Assembly (NCBI GenBank): GCA_013054445.1
Contig: JAAMPI010000068.1
Location: 1-64,000 of the forward strand
Direction: 5' to 3'
Length of the DNA stretch: 64,000 nucleotides
Source of the DNA: Cudoniella acicularis
Taxonomy: Eukaryota > Ascomycota > Leotiomycetes > Helotiales > Helotiaceae
The stretch's first letter is position 1; every line of letters starts with the position of its first letter. The notes under the pieces are model-generated. The model had not been told where the DNA came from. It worked only from the letters and a program-made list of their open reading frames with translations, and searched no databases. Positions 47,650 to 59,057 of the stretch are shown in pieces. A program made the translations under genes and the position numbers.

Positions 47650-49295
47650 AGGAAGCCCTTTTTGGCGGGAAACTACGGGGATGATTTCTTTTCAATAGGG
47701 AAGTACTCTGCAAGTATTAGTTTAATGCAATAATGTCTATTTCTATTTCGATTACCCCACATAATTTTTCTTTTGCAGGCAGAATATGGCCATTAGATCT
47801 AAGTCTTGAGGCAGGGAATTTTTCTCTTTGAACCACGCCGTCTCGGCCACTTAGCAAAGTACCCTTATGCCAACTTGTACTCCTACATAGTTTTAATGGC
47901 CTTATCCACAATAACACACACCAACACGGTGATTCTCGTCTTCCGTACCAACCAAGGACTTGGGCCCTAGTGCGGCTTTAAATCGAAAATGGGACGTTTC
48001 CTTAATACATGTAGGAGTTAATAAAACCACTGGGAGGTTATTGTGAGTTTCTACACACACTGTGGAACATGTCTCTTCTCAATAACCCTCTATTAATATG
48101 TACACTCTAGTGAAGGAAAGAGACTGATACTTCTCAGATTGTCGAGTCTTTTATCAATAAAACAATAACGATTTAAAGTTTTTGTTTAAAAAGACGTTTC
48201 TGCCTAAAGATTTCTCACTCTTGTCACTCAGAATTCTCTATAAATAACAAGGAAGTTAAAAAGGTGGGTATCCTTTTGGTGTCGAAACAAAATTCGTTGC
48301 ATAGATTGTAGCTGGGATTGTAGACGCATCCAGCAGTCAGTCACTTCATTTGACAAATTGACAAGGTCAAAGCCTGGGGAGGTTTCTAAAGAGAAGTTTC
48401 CTACTGAAAGCCAAGGAATCTTGGCATCGCTATTAAGCTTTTGCCTTGCAGCAAGATCTATGGCTGTGCCACCCAGTGTGATCATCATCAGGTCACCCTT
48501 AGGGTTAAACGTCGACGGCCTACGTAAGTAAGACAGACAGCGACAGCGCAGTGACCCTTTCTGCGACCAAAAACTTGGCATCTGCACGTCACTCGAAACA
48601 TCAGCCCTACCAAGGTTCATTAATTTTGCAAGAATGAAACCGAACAAGCCTGGGTCCAGGCTGAACGGACGAACATGAGGCTCATGAATTTATTAGGAGG
48701 CTCCCCATTGCTTTTTAAGCGCCTGCACAGCCACGAATACGGGAGCCGAGTTGGACGTCAGATCGCGCTAGCATTGCCCCGCTATGGACCCCATCGATAC
48801 GGACCTCGAGCGTCGCCTCAAATCTGACACTCCACATCCACCTCACGACTATTTACAAGCATATTTCCACGACACCAGACGACGAAGCCATCAAGGCACA
48901 AAAAACCCTCAGACACCTGTTACAGCGCTAAGTACCTGACGTAGTCTACCATTGTGGTGGCAACAAGCAGCGTTTGCGCAAGAAGCCACGACGACCACCC
49001 GAGACTTCCCCTCCTTCTGTACCTGCATATCCTCGATCAACACAGTCTGCGAAGAACTACGATACCCTATTAAAGAAGAACACAAGAATTAAGGGCCGGC
49101 AAGAAGAGAATCGACTGTACTGTACATTATTTTACCTTTTGGTGAATAGGCCTATCTGATTGTGTCGCTTTAAGCAGCTCGATATCTGCCTCCAACCTCT
49201 CTTCGCTTCGAAGTCTCCTACAACATCAACCAACTTGTCGCACCAGAACCACATAATCGATCGTGAGAAGGGCAGATAAGAAAAGATAAGACAGC
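47650..49295. other. AT-rich gene-poor region before NCS-1
   Basis: The part at 47700-48230 is AT-rich with no open frame. A 140-codon minus-strand frame (48228-48647) starts with TTG and has no recognisable features. GC-richer sequence around 48720-49100 has no clear exon. The last 200 bp are the NCS-1 leader. Confidence 0.4.
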
Positions 49296-50909
49296 ATGGG
49301 TAAAAAGTAAGTCGGGCATTTCCTCGCTTTCAATTCACTCCCAGGAGCAAGGCTGGCAGTCATGTGAGCCACGCGAGGCTCCTCGCTATGGAGCCGCAAC
49401 ACCACGCTCAAAAATATATGCGCGCGGACACGACAATTTGGCGCTCCAGGCGTACAACCCGTATCGCTGAGCGGTTTCGTTCCGAACTCATTCTTCAAAC
49501 GCCAATCATATCTGCCTCGGATCAACCATGCCGTTAGGTTACTCGGCCTACAATCCTGAGATGAAGGAGCAAAGATGGGAGGATACCTTCTTGATGACCG
49601 AGCTCAAGGACACAGAGCGATATGCTTCCACCCCCGAGGAAATTATGGCCATTCTCTCAATCCCGTATTATGCGCAGAGGAAGTTCTGGCTGTACATTTT
49701 CTTCTCATTGAACTCCATCGCCTTCCAGACGTTCTCGCGCTTTCCTACGGACCGTATGCCACCTTTCTTGCCACCAATGCCAGCTGTTGGTATCAGTTGG
49801 CCCTACGACGCTATTCTCGCTCATTTGAAGGCTTTTCATGGTGTTGAAGTTGCTGAGGATGAAGCCCAAGAGGATGAAAGTGATGGATACCGATATTCAC
49901 AATCATCCTTTAACACCCTCGGTTTTACTATGGCTACTATCAATGATACCGACTCTGCAATTACTCACGTCCGTTCTGTAATCGGCGTTGCCGTTCCTCA
50001 TTTCGAACCAGCCAGCGGCCGCAAACTCTCCTTCTTTGCCAAGATGAAGCAGTTTCTTGGAATCAAGACCAACTTTGCCATTCACCACGCCAGTTCCGCA
50101 ATCAATGATATCGGCTCTTCTACCGAATCCAATGGCCCGCGCAAACTTTCCTTACTGTCAAAATTGAAAACCCTCCTGGGAAACAAAAACAAGCATGGCA
50201 CTGTTATTCGTCCTGTTAGACTAACGACCGTGTTCATTAGCCAATCGAAGCTCTCTCAAGAGCAGCTCAGCGAACTCCAGCGATCGACCCATTTCGACAA
50301 GAAAGAATTACAACAATGGTACAAAGGCACGTGCTATTTCGCTTTTACCTCTATTCACTTTGCTAATTATCTTCCAGGCTTTTTGAAGGACTGTCCTTCC
50401 GGCATGCTCACCAAGGAAGAGTTCCAAAAGATCTACCGGCAGTTCTTCCCGTTTGGAGATCCTTCCTCCTTCGCCGACTACGTCTTCAATGTCTTCGATA
50501 GTGATAAATCTGGCTCCATCGACTTCAAAGAATTTATCTGCGCCTTAAGTGTCACCTCACGCGGAAAGATGGAAGATAAATTAGATTGGGCATTCCAACT
50601 TTATGACATTGATGGAGACGGAAAGATCTCATACGAGGAGATGTTGGCCATTGTTGAGGCTATTTACAAAATGGTATGTGCTACGTGCCCCACATGGCTA
50701 TGTTGTTACGAATACTGACATGACTTCAGGTTGGCTCAATGGTCAAGTTACCAGCGGATGAAGATACCCCGGAGAAGCGAGTGAGGAAGATCTTCCGAAT
50801 GATGGACAAGGACGAGAACGGATCCCTCGACATGCAGGAATTCAAGGAGGGAAGCAAGCGAGATGAGACCATTGTATCTGCCTTATCTCTCTACGACGGC
50901 CTCGTCTGA
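49296..50909 (+). CDS. NCS1: Neuronal calcium sensor 1 (frequenin)
   Basis: NCS-1 is an N-myristoylated EF-hand protein that senses calcium and activates phosphatidylinositol 4-kinase (yeast Frq1). Exons 49296-49306 (11 nt, MGK plus two bases), 50241-50326, 50378-50673 and 50730-50909 give 190 aa, exactly the family length. The N-terminus MGKNQSKLS is the myristoylation signal. EF-hand loops: [24 protein letters not shown] and [12 protein letters not shown]; the first EF-hand is degenerate, as usual ([13 protein letters not shown]). Intron 1 is 934 nt (GTAAGT..CATTAG) and holds a long ORF, listed separately. Intron 2 is 51 nt with a GC donor (AAAG, GCACGT) and length divisible by three, so retention keeps frame. 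Intron 3 is GTATGT..TTCAG. Confidence 0.94.
49528..50240 (+). CDS. 237-codon ORF inside NCS-1 intron 1, in frame with NCS-1 exon 2
   Basis: The frame starts at an ATG in a good context (CAACCATGCCG) and stays open without a stop through 50240 and on into NCS-1 exon 2 (QSKLSQEQL). Codons are fungal-like, often ending in C or T. The product is unknown: an early part ([34 protein letters not shown]), a Glu/Asp-rich stretch, and a basic unit repeated imperfectly ([30 protein letters not shown]). Three readings are possible: an alternative first exon making a long NCS-1 isoform, a nested independent gene with its own unseen end, or a relic. No family is recognised. If it is an isoform, the myristoylated MGKN start would be replaced. 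Confidence 0.5.
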
Positions 50910-51328
50910 GTGTTTCATTGATGTTTCTCGTTCCTACTGTGTCTTTAGATGGTTGGATGTATCTGCCGCCTCTTTGTTACGCTTTCTCCTCATCATATTT
51001 CACGCGTCTGAATTTTATGATGCGTGCTTGAATACGGGGAATTGCTGGTGGAATAGCAGCGAGCGATTTCCTTGATGTATCAGCATAGTCGTCGGGAAGT
51101 CTTTCATTGCGCCTAGATACCGTGGAAATGGTGGTGGATTGTGAATTATCAAGGCCAATCATAGGCACGCATGCAATGGAACTGTTATCAAGTATTTCGA
51201 GACTTGCTAGGATGTAGGGGCAAGGATATCGCATTTGTGACCATAATCTGAAGGTCCTGGACTTTTTACGGTAGGCTAGACCTTACGGCAGGTGACTTCT
51301 GCAATAAGTCCTCCATCAAGCTAGAAAT
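50910..51328. other. Short convergent intergenic region (NCS-1 and DODA-type gene)
   Basis: This is 3' sequence of both genes. No open frame of note was seen. Confidence 0.5.
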
Positions 51329-52327
51329 CTACGTCCAGTAATAAGAGTACTGCTTCGATCCCAGAACTTCGTCACCGAAATAGTCTGCTTTTCCATCCCC
51401 ACCAGCACCAGCACAAACCACCAAGGGTAAGAAGTGCTCCACGCCGCCCTGAGGATGAGCTTCCTTGGCGCCAACCCATTCCCTCCATCCATCCAGTGTT
51501 TTGCCTCTCTCCTCGCTATCCTTTATTGTCACTGTGCTGGTAAGCTTATCGCTCCACTGCCTGTTCCTATTCCTGACCCCGCTATCGTTTATCGCGCCCG
51601 AGAACATCAGTCTGAGATTATGGAAGGTTGGCATGCCAGAGCCGACGATCGCTACTCCTGAATCTCGGAGAGAGGCTAGAGCTCGGCCCATGGCGTAATG
51701 TTGGGAGGGGCTGTCGGAGGACATAACAGAGAGTTGGACAATGGGAATGTCGGCTTTGGGGTTGATGAGGAGCATGGGTACGAAGACGCCGTGGTCCCAG
51801 CCTATATGCTATCAGCAATATCAACCTCTATGAAAATTGAACGGCTTACCTCTCTCCTCATCCATCTCCGGATTGAAGCCGGCTTTCTCAAGAGCCTCAT
51901 ATACCTCTCCAGCGACCTCTGGACTACCCGGGGCATCATACTTCAATTTATACGTCTCAGGTGGGAAGCCACCATAATCGTAATAGAGCTTGTGCTTTTT
52001 GCCATTGCTGATGGTGGGTCGGCGCTCGCTCCAATGTGCGGTGACAAGCACAATTGCTCTCGGCGCAGACGTAGTTCCCAATCCGAGGATTTTGGGAACC
52101 GTCGTAGTCATGGATTTGATCAGCTCCTTGTGTCCTGGATCACCTATGACTGGCATAGGACCACCGCCATGGCAGATGGATACAACCGGGGCGCGTGTCA
52201 TATTGCCGTACGATAAATTCGAGTATTGACTCGAGGAGTAGTAGGGAAGATAGGAGCCTGGCTGTTGGAAGATTCTTGCTGCTGAAAAAAGCGCTGCGGC
52301 TGCTGCTGTGGTGTTGCGAAACTGCAT
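51329..52327 (-). CDS. DODA-type extradiol aromatic ring-opening dioxygenase
   Basis: Class III extradiol dioxygenases (LigB/4,5-DOPA dioxygenase type) cleave catechol-type rings with a non-heme metal. Exons 51850-52327 and 51329-51801 give 316 aa. After an N-terminal stretch of about 42 residues (Ala/Ser-rich, possibly a targeting signal) comes TRAPVVSICHGGGPMPVIG with the first metal-site His, VLVTAHWSERRPTIS, the Tyr-rich YYDYGGFPPETY, then WDHGVFVPMLL and VEHFLPLVVCAGAG. Such histidines are those expected for metal binding and catalysis. The intron donor is GTAAGC and the acceptor ATATAG. The substrate is unknown. The start MQFRNTTAAAA is the first ATG in frame; an internal ATG at MTRAPVV is a possible shorter start. 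Confidence 0.9.
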
Positions 52328-53542
52328 ATATCAGGTGAATGGAGCGCACTGTGAGTTTTCTAGTAGCAAGTTTGTGGAGCAAAGGAAATGGTAACTTAGG
52401 AGGGGTACTTCATCTTTTATTTACTTCTTGTGTCTTTGATTCGAGGTTGAACGCGGCAATAGGAAATTTCCGAGACCCGAACCGAGTTTGAGGGGATTGT
52501 TCAGCAATTGGAAATCCGGGCCAATGATGATGCCACAAATCTTCGGCCTCCCACTTCGCCTCCCACAGTACTCACCACCTGACTTCACAGAAGTACAACC
52601 TTGTCTTGATCAACGATTATCTCATATTTACACAATGTTTGTGGCCATAGACTTACGGACTTCAACTTTTGCCAGCGCGATGAGTATCGTTTTTAGACTG
52701 ACTAGACTGTTTGGTCAGCTATTGGAAACCGAGAACCTAGAACCTATTGCGGCTGCGGCGACAATATTAGTTGATTTAGCCCCTTTAAAACTGTTTAAGA
52801 ATTACACTGCTACCAATCTGGATGTTATCCGATCCTTCAGAGGAAAGGAAACAATATTCAGGAGAGGCCGGATGGCAGGCAGAACTCGAAAGCTTCACTA
52901 TCTAAGTGAGTGAAGGCATATCCCATCAATACCAACATTCTCCCCGCCAAGCAAAGAAAAACTTCAGATACGCTCCAATACGATATCATGTGGAGATCCG
53001 TCTGAGATCATTCCTCAGCTTTTACGCTTGGCAGCGCAGAGTCTGTCACGTGGCTAAGACATTACGAGATAGAGGAGGTTGTTGGGGCTTCCCTGTCAGC
53101 TACAAGATGTGCTGGAGGGACGCTTTTTCGATTGGTGGACTGCAAAAACACGAATTGTTCCTGAGGGAGAATATTATCAGCTATCATCATGGCGGGCATT
53201 TGTGAACCCAGTATCATGTCCCAATGTCCAGGCTACTGCTACCTCGAAAGCAGCATCGGGGGCCTCAGTAACTTCTTCTGGGGCCAAGATGACTTCAACC
53301 CCTAGCTCAAATCTTGCTACGAAATCTGGTAGAAGATATGCGGCGGCTACAGAATGGACTAGCAAGTCACTAAAGGCTTTGTTGCTGGTCTTAGTGTTGG
53401 GAACCGGCGTTGGAGTTATGCTGTAGACTTGGAGGACAATTCCGTTCTGGGCTTGTATAGCGAGTGTTTCAATAGGAGATCTATTTGCTGGAAAGCGTGA
53501 TTTGAAGGAGAGAAAAAGGATGAATTACTGACGAACTAAACT
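52328..53542. other. Gene-poor region with a GPI-like tail ORF fragment (53079-53426, +)
   Basis: Most of this stretch has no clear gene. On the plus strand from about 53079 an open frame ends in a Ser/Thr-rich segment (ATATSKAASGASVTSSGAKM) and a hydrophobic end (ALLLVLVLGTGVGVML) before TAG at 53424-53426. This looks like the end of a GPI-anchored or membrane protein, with a possible folded part before it (VLEGRFFDWWTAKTRIVPEG). No upstream exon or start was found, so it may be a 3' exon of an unmodelled gene or a relic. Confidence 0.3.
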
Positions 53543-54548
53543 TCACAGTCGCGCCATTACATCCTCCCCGACATTTACACTTCTATCGATCGGCATATCC
53601 TCCATATCCTCCATATCCTCCACCGTGTCTTCCAGAAAGAACTTCAACATCACTGTCGCAGCCCATATAGCGTCGTCTTCTTGATCTACCATTGTCAACG
53701 CTTCAGCCAGAAAGGCTTTCTCCCAAGTCGGCTTGCCGAAAACCTTTAGAGTCTCGCTATTTACGAATCTATCAAACTCCGCATGTCCTTGATAAGTCAA
53801 CACTCGACCTTTCTGCCAGACTCCCTGGAAAGCGCAATGGCTTGAACTACCGATAGAATAGAAGCCCTCCGGAAATGCAGACATAGTGACGTGATCCGCG
53901 TGTACGAACTGAAGCCGCAGTTGATGGCTATTTTCTGGATTGGATGTTACTGGGCCGAATTGTCTTAGGAATGAAGGCGAGATATTGATTGGTTGCACGC
54001 CGAGCTCCCACCCTTTGGGGTTGCGGCCTACGACATTCTTTCCAGTCGCGGAGAAGAGGGCGTGGCAGAGAATCTGGTGTCCAAAGCAGGATCCGAAGAT
54101 CTTGATGTTGAGGTACGAGTTATAGAGAACTAGGTTCATGTCAGTTGCCATACTTGACGGATTTTAAAAGGTATGGAGGTACCTCTGCAGAAGTCTGCAA
54201 GAGACTTGATCCACAGTTCGTTATCATATGCCGAGGATGCTGTTACTCTATTAGCAGTTGAAAAAAAAAGCCTTTGCAACTTTCATACAGGAGACTAGTG
54301 AAAAGCTTACCAGATCCAGTGATTATGATAGCATCCAAATCATTCAGATCTGACCTGGAGGGCAAATCGCCACGCACAGTATCATATTGTTTGAACTTCA
54401 GACTCAGTTGAGAAAGTTCTTGACTTGTCGCAGCAGCATCTCTCAATAAAGCCGCAAAAATATCACTGTACTGCCCTCTCTCAGCATAGACATTCGGAAC
54501 GGGTATATCACAGTCAAGAACTGCGATATTGAGGGTTCTGAAGGTCAT
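53543..54548 (-). CDS. Class I glutamine amidotransferase-like protein
   Basis: The family (yeast YLR126C-like) has the triad Cys-His-Glu used to release ammonia from glutamine; the partner reaction is unknown. Exons 54311-54548, 54183-54239 and 53543-54129 give 293 aa. Visible are the N-terminal LNIAVLDCDIPVPNVYAERG, DLDAIIITGSASSAYDNELW, the nucleophile elbow IFGSCFGHQIL (Cys113), and the GHAEFD stretch with the presumed His and Glu. The small 57 nt exon 2 restores the TGSASSAYDNELWIKSLADFC block. The C-terminus has a repeated EDMEDMEDM. The start is the ATG at MTFRTLN; upstream the frame opens only with TTG. Donors are GTAAGC, GTACCT; acceptors AACAG, CCTAG. Confidence 0.9.
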
Positions 54549-56760
54549 CACCAAGCAATAGTAAGCACAACCACTATTAGAATTCAAGTAAACTATAGAT
54601 TTCTTTTCTTTACGAAATCTGGTCTGCCATTTTTGAGAGGAGTTGGAGAGAATCCAAAAGTCATCTCACCCACTTTTGGATATGGATATCAACGGTTTGA
54701 TAGGCTTGCCTTATCAAAAGCGCCAAGAGATGCACTGAATTGCGGGAGCTAGAAAACGGGTATCCAATCGTCTTCGGGAACGGTATTGGATAGCCAATGG
54801 TGCGCAAGTGGCTGTATCCACAATTCCGGCTCTTCGGGTTTGCTTCACGAAAAGGGGAATCGAACCCAGAGGATGAGATCGAGTGCCGGGACGACGCGTG
54901 GTTAGGTTTTGCACTACTCTTTGCCCACTTCGTAATTTATGAACTCTGATCTTTTATTTGAATTTGCAATTCCCTTTTTTCTCTTCAAGTGAGAAACGCT
55001 TAACTCATTGCTCTTTGTTTGCTGTTATTTCGCATGCTATTCAAGTACGGCTTGGTGGGATTGTTGTTGCAGGCACATGCGAATTATTAACCAGAATGTC
55101 AGTTTGCAAGATCGTCTCCACGCTTATGAAAGAGATACTTTTGACGCCATTTCTTTGAATGTCTCGAAAGCGTAACATATATTTTCTTTTTCCTCCTATT
55201 TCTTGTTCAATATTCAAGTGATTGTTTTCAAGTAGTGACGTTTGTTTGCATTCAAGCACTCTCATCTCTCCAACTGCTGTTACTACTCCCCTTGCTGTCA
55301 TCAACAAGGCCTCATTCTCAAACCTCTAAGTCACACAGTGAAAATAACCGCTTCTTAATTTCTTGCTCCGTAGCGTTCCGCAGGGCTTGTCGAAACTTGA
55401 GGATATTGTGAGCGACGTTACGCTCTTTCTTTTTGGGTTTTGTGCTATTTGAGGTCCTGCTGACAAGGGACTTCAACGTGTTATGTTCCTCTTTCTGACT
55501 CCCTCGTTCTCTAAATCAATTCATGGTTGGGAAAGGCTTGAATTTATAGCCCAAGCTCGTTTTCTAGGGGACGCACAGGAAACTAGTAATTATTCAATTT
55601 TGTGGAGAAATAACAGCTCCTATTTTCCAGTCAGTTGAGTTTATGATTCATAAGTCTTTAAATGATTTTTTGAAGTGTTGAAGGTTTGAAGCCTTTGTTT
55701 TATTCTTAAAGTTTCTTCCTTGTAGGGTTCACATTTGAAGTTGCGGTCGCGCTAGCAAAAGAAACTTTAGAAGTCATTCTTCTACTGATGTTCACCTCCT
55801 GCACTGTCGCAATCTTTTCATGAACTGTTTGTGCCAACATTACGATAAATAAGAATTTTTATTTGATTAATTTTACAGGCTAATGTCTCCATTATAAGCC
55901 TAACATAAGGAAAGCTGTCGGTCTAAATTTGTGTTCTTTGAGGTTCTACCCCCTCCCTCTACTCACCTTTAAGATTACATACACATCACGCTTCACGCTT
56001 CACAACCAACAACACTTCAATCTCTAGACGGGAAATTCACTTTACCATTCCAACAATGAAGGGAAGGTCCAACCGCGCGACACGCAACAAAAATTTTGAA
56101 CTTCGTGTGACCTTTCTGGGCACAGATTCACCCTAGCATCTCCAGAACCATGCGAAATTCCAATGCAGCCATTTGCTGCAAAAGCTTGATGGGTTCCTGA
56201 GTTGATTTCACTTTTTGGCTTGAGAATAATTGAACATTTCCTTAAGAAAATTTCAACTTCTAAAAAGATAAATGGGTGCGAATTACCGAATCTTTTTCAA
56301 GACACGATTTGTAACAACCTCTAGATATTTTGTTAAATGCTGCAATTAGCGTCGTTATCCAAGTGCAGTACTTCTGCGAAATGTAATAAACCTCTTATCG
56401 CCCAGACTTCCCTATCGTCATCAACCAACCGAGCACTTTTACGATTCGCAATATAAGCCTCTTTTAATAATAATGAGATTCTAGCAGTCGTCGACTAACT
56501 GAGTGCTTGACGTCGGGAAAGAGAATAACAGGGGTTTAATTTTAGATAGGGAATAAAGACAGAGGGAAACAAGGGTCGCCCATGATTTGTGCGATGGTTG
56601 TACGCGACATACTAGCTTAAGTATATGCGTCAATTTGGCAATTCGTGGAGAGGGAATCGGTTGAATTTAATTGAAATTTTGAGGTTCCCTCGCTCGCTAG
56701 TTACATTCTCTGATGTCTGTTTTTACGCTTCTCGTCACTCAGCACTCATCACACCAACAC
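54549..56760. other. AT-rich gene-poor region
   Basis: No gene recognised. The sequence is AT-rich with many TTTT/AAAA runs and short frames only. On the minus strand near 54850 a GGTTCGATTCCCC word resembles a tRNA T-loop, but no cloverleaf could be built. The right end is the 3' flank of the F-box-like gene. Confidence 0.4.
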
Positions 56761-58324
56761 TCACCCATCTTTACCCTTAACTTGTTCTCGCATCTCCTTC
56801 CCACCTGTTACTCCCGGTATGTTCAACACCAAACTATGCGCAGAACAAGGCCCCGGAACCTGCCCCTTCCAAGGATTCCTTCTCTTATAGTCACACTCCC
56901 TACATTCCCTCCTCTTCACCTCATCATCCAACGGACTTCCCCTCTCCCAAACAACCTTACTCTCATCTTCAAAACTCCACCAACCCGTCCCACCCGCGCG
57001 GATTATCTGGTATTTTCTTTCCCATTTCTTCTGATCCCTTCGTGCTAAGAGCAGTCGCTTCTTCCCCATTTCTTCTAGCACTTCTAATTGGTATTGATAT
57101 TCCTCAGGGGAAAGTGTTAGTGGGGCCGGAGGCGGCGGGATGGGATCAAACATTCCCCATTTTTCTAAGCGCGCGTAATCCCACATCACGTACGCCCATT
57201 CCCTGTGATCGGGAGATCCTCCACCGAGCGTGAGGCCATTCTCCCGCGCATCATAGAGCTCGTTAGCCCAGCGCCAGACTTGTTCCGGACCTGGATCTGG
57301 ATCTGAGAAGTAGGGGTGGAGGAGGAAGTCGGCATCGTCTTGGTAGATTGTGTTTTTGCAGTTGAGTTTTATGGAGAGGAGCGAGCTGAGGTGGTTGTTT
57401 GGGACGCCTTGCCGAGGCTGGCATACTCGCATGAGTGCGTGCCGTTGCTGGGCATAGGTTGTGGCTGTTGCTATTTCATAGATGTCGGCGAGGCCGCGGG
57501 AGAGGATTTGCTCGGTGTCAAAGCGTGGTGGCATACAGCCGAAGAACATGCTGCCGTGCTGGTCGGGGTGTGCTCCGAATTCGAGATCGTGGTGGGATAC
57601 CTCTTCAAATGCTTTGGGACATCAGCAGTATTCTGGTTTCTTGAAGGGGTGAAGGCTTGCCTGGATATAGCTGCTGTTCAAGAAAAGTGTAGACGCAACC
57701 TATTTGGTTGCGTTCCCAAGGTGAGAAATTTCCAAGAAACAGATCGTGTTCGTATTGAGCTCGCTGGTCTGAGTCCATAGGCTCTCTTGTATCCATCTTG
57801 GTGTATGGATTGTCGTCACGAGACTCATAATTACGAAATAGGTTGCAGTAAACCTCGAAGAGATAGAAACTTCGTTCAAATCTGGCAGACTCGGCGAGTG
57901 AAACTGGCAAATGAGAGGGCGGCCGATGCCCAAGAGCGCTCTCAATAAACTTCGTTGTGAAGTATTTGACAACGAACTTCCTTTTGCTGATGCAAACGGC
58001 TGGATATAAGGTATTGATCTGAACGAATGGTCCCTCTTTCGAGTAGTGCTCGTCGGCAAACTTCTTGAGGTCTTTCCTTGTCTTAATCTTCAGACCACTG
58101 GACTGAAATTCAGCGATGGCGTGTGGGAGAGCATCCTGACCAAATTCATTTAGTAGTAACTTGTTGACGATAGTTGTTTCGGCGGACTTGAAGGCTTGGT
58201 AGATAGTGATACTCGATAGTAGTAAGGCGGGAAGAGAGGCTGCGTCGGCAATGGCAATCATGATGGCTTGTAAAGTCTCCGCTGGGAGCTTTTCTAGAGC
58301 GGATTTGTGACGTGTTTGAGCCAT
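56761..58324 (-). CDS. F-box-like fungal protein, GC-AG intron
   Basis: Exon 1 57661-58324 starts with ATG (MAQTRHKSALEKLPAETLQAIM), a leucine-rich N-terminus resembling an F-box; F-box proteins present substrates to SCF ubiquitin ligases, but this link is inference. Exon 2 is 56761-57611. A GC-AG intron of 49 nt (57612-57660; GCAAGC..AAAG with a CTGAT branch) joins YP to AFEEVSHHDLEFG. In this frame the upstream TGA is removed, giving 504 aa. The GT-only alternative stops in the middle. The second half has aromatic and acidic blocks (PHYFSDPDPGPEQVWRWANE-type, HREWAYVMWDYARLEKWG) seen in fungal proteins of this kind. The function is unknown. Confidence 0.75.
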
Positions 58325-59057
58325 ATTGAAATTCTTGATCTACTTGATCATAGTGGTTTGTTTGAAAAGAGGGGGATATTAAATATATGAATAGCTTTGA
58401 AGGCGGAGCTGACGCTGAATGCCTGCACGTATTGAGGGCCTCCTGTAGGCTGCTGCGCCGCTATTAGTACCATTTACCAATCATCGTTGTTCGTTTCCTG
58501 ACCAAAGGCAGCATGATGCCGCCTTTTTCGCCCACTCTGATACCGATAACCATGTTCGGACCGGTAGAACGACAAATTTGAGAATATTGAAGGATGAGCG
58601 ATGTCAGACGTTGAAATAAGTAGACCTAGGCTTTTCTACCCTTGCCAGGATTCACCTATTCGGGGGGATCATAAAAGGAAGAACTACTTCCAATCAAGGC
58701 AACCCATCACATTCAAGCAGCAGAGAGAGAAGTCAGAAGATGCGCATCAATCAGATCAGATAATTTATATAAGGTAAGGTATCATCCATACTCCATCCAC
58801 CGCCCATGTATCTATATGCTCGCATACGATAACTGATCCAACCCATCTCATCTCATCTCTTCTCATTTCATCTTCTATGCAATGCCAACTGAATGAGGGT
58901 ATATCCTACATCCTGCATGTCGACTTCTCAAAAAAGGCGCAAAAAGTATATTCAGAATCGCCGCCAACCGAACCGAACCGACAATCCTAACATCCATCCC
59001 AAGACCTATGAAGACCATCCAACCCAAAGCAATGCTAAACTAACCAAACAAAAAGAC
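58325..59057. other. Intergenic region with short CATCT repeats
   Basis: No gene. CATCTCATCT-type runs near 58844-58870 lie in the 3' flank of the MSC2-like gene. The left part is the promoter of the F-box-like gene. Confidence 0.5.

Noticed and set aside
48228..48647. 140-codon minus-strand open frame
   Set aside because: It opens with TTG rather than ATG, its composition is not protein-like, and no motif or exon partner is visible.
54835..54915. Possible tRNA on the minus strand (GGTTCGATTCCCC word)
   Set aside because: The T-loop-like word is present, but the T-stem does not pair over five bases and I could not find D, anticodon or acceptor stems around it.
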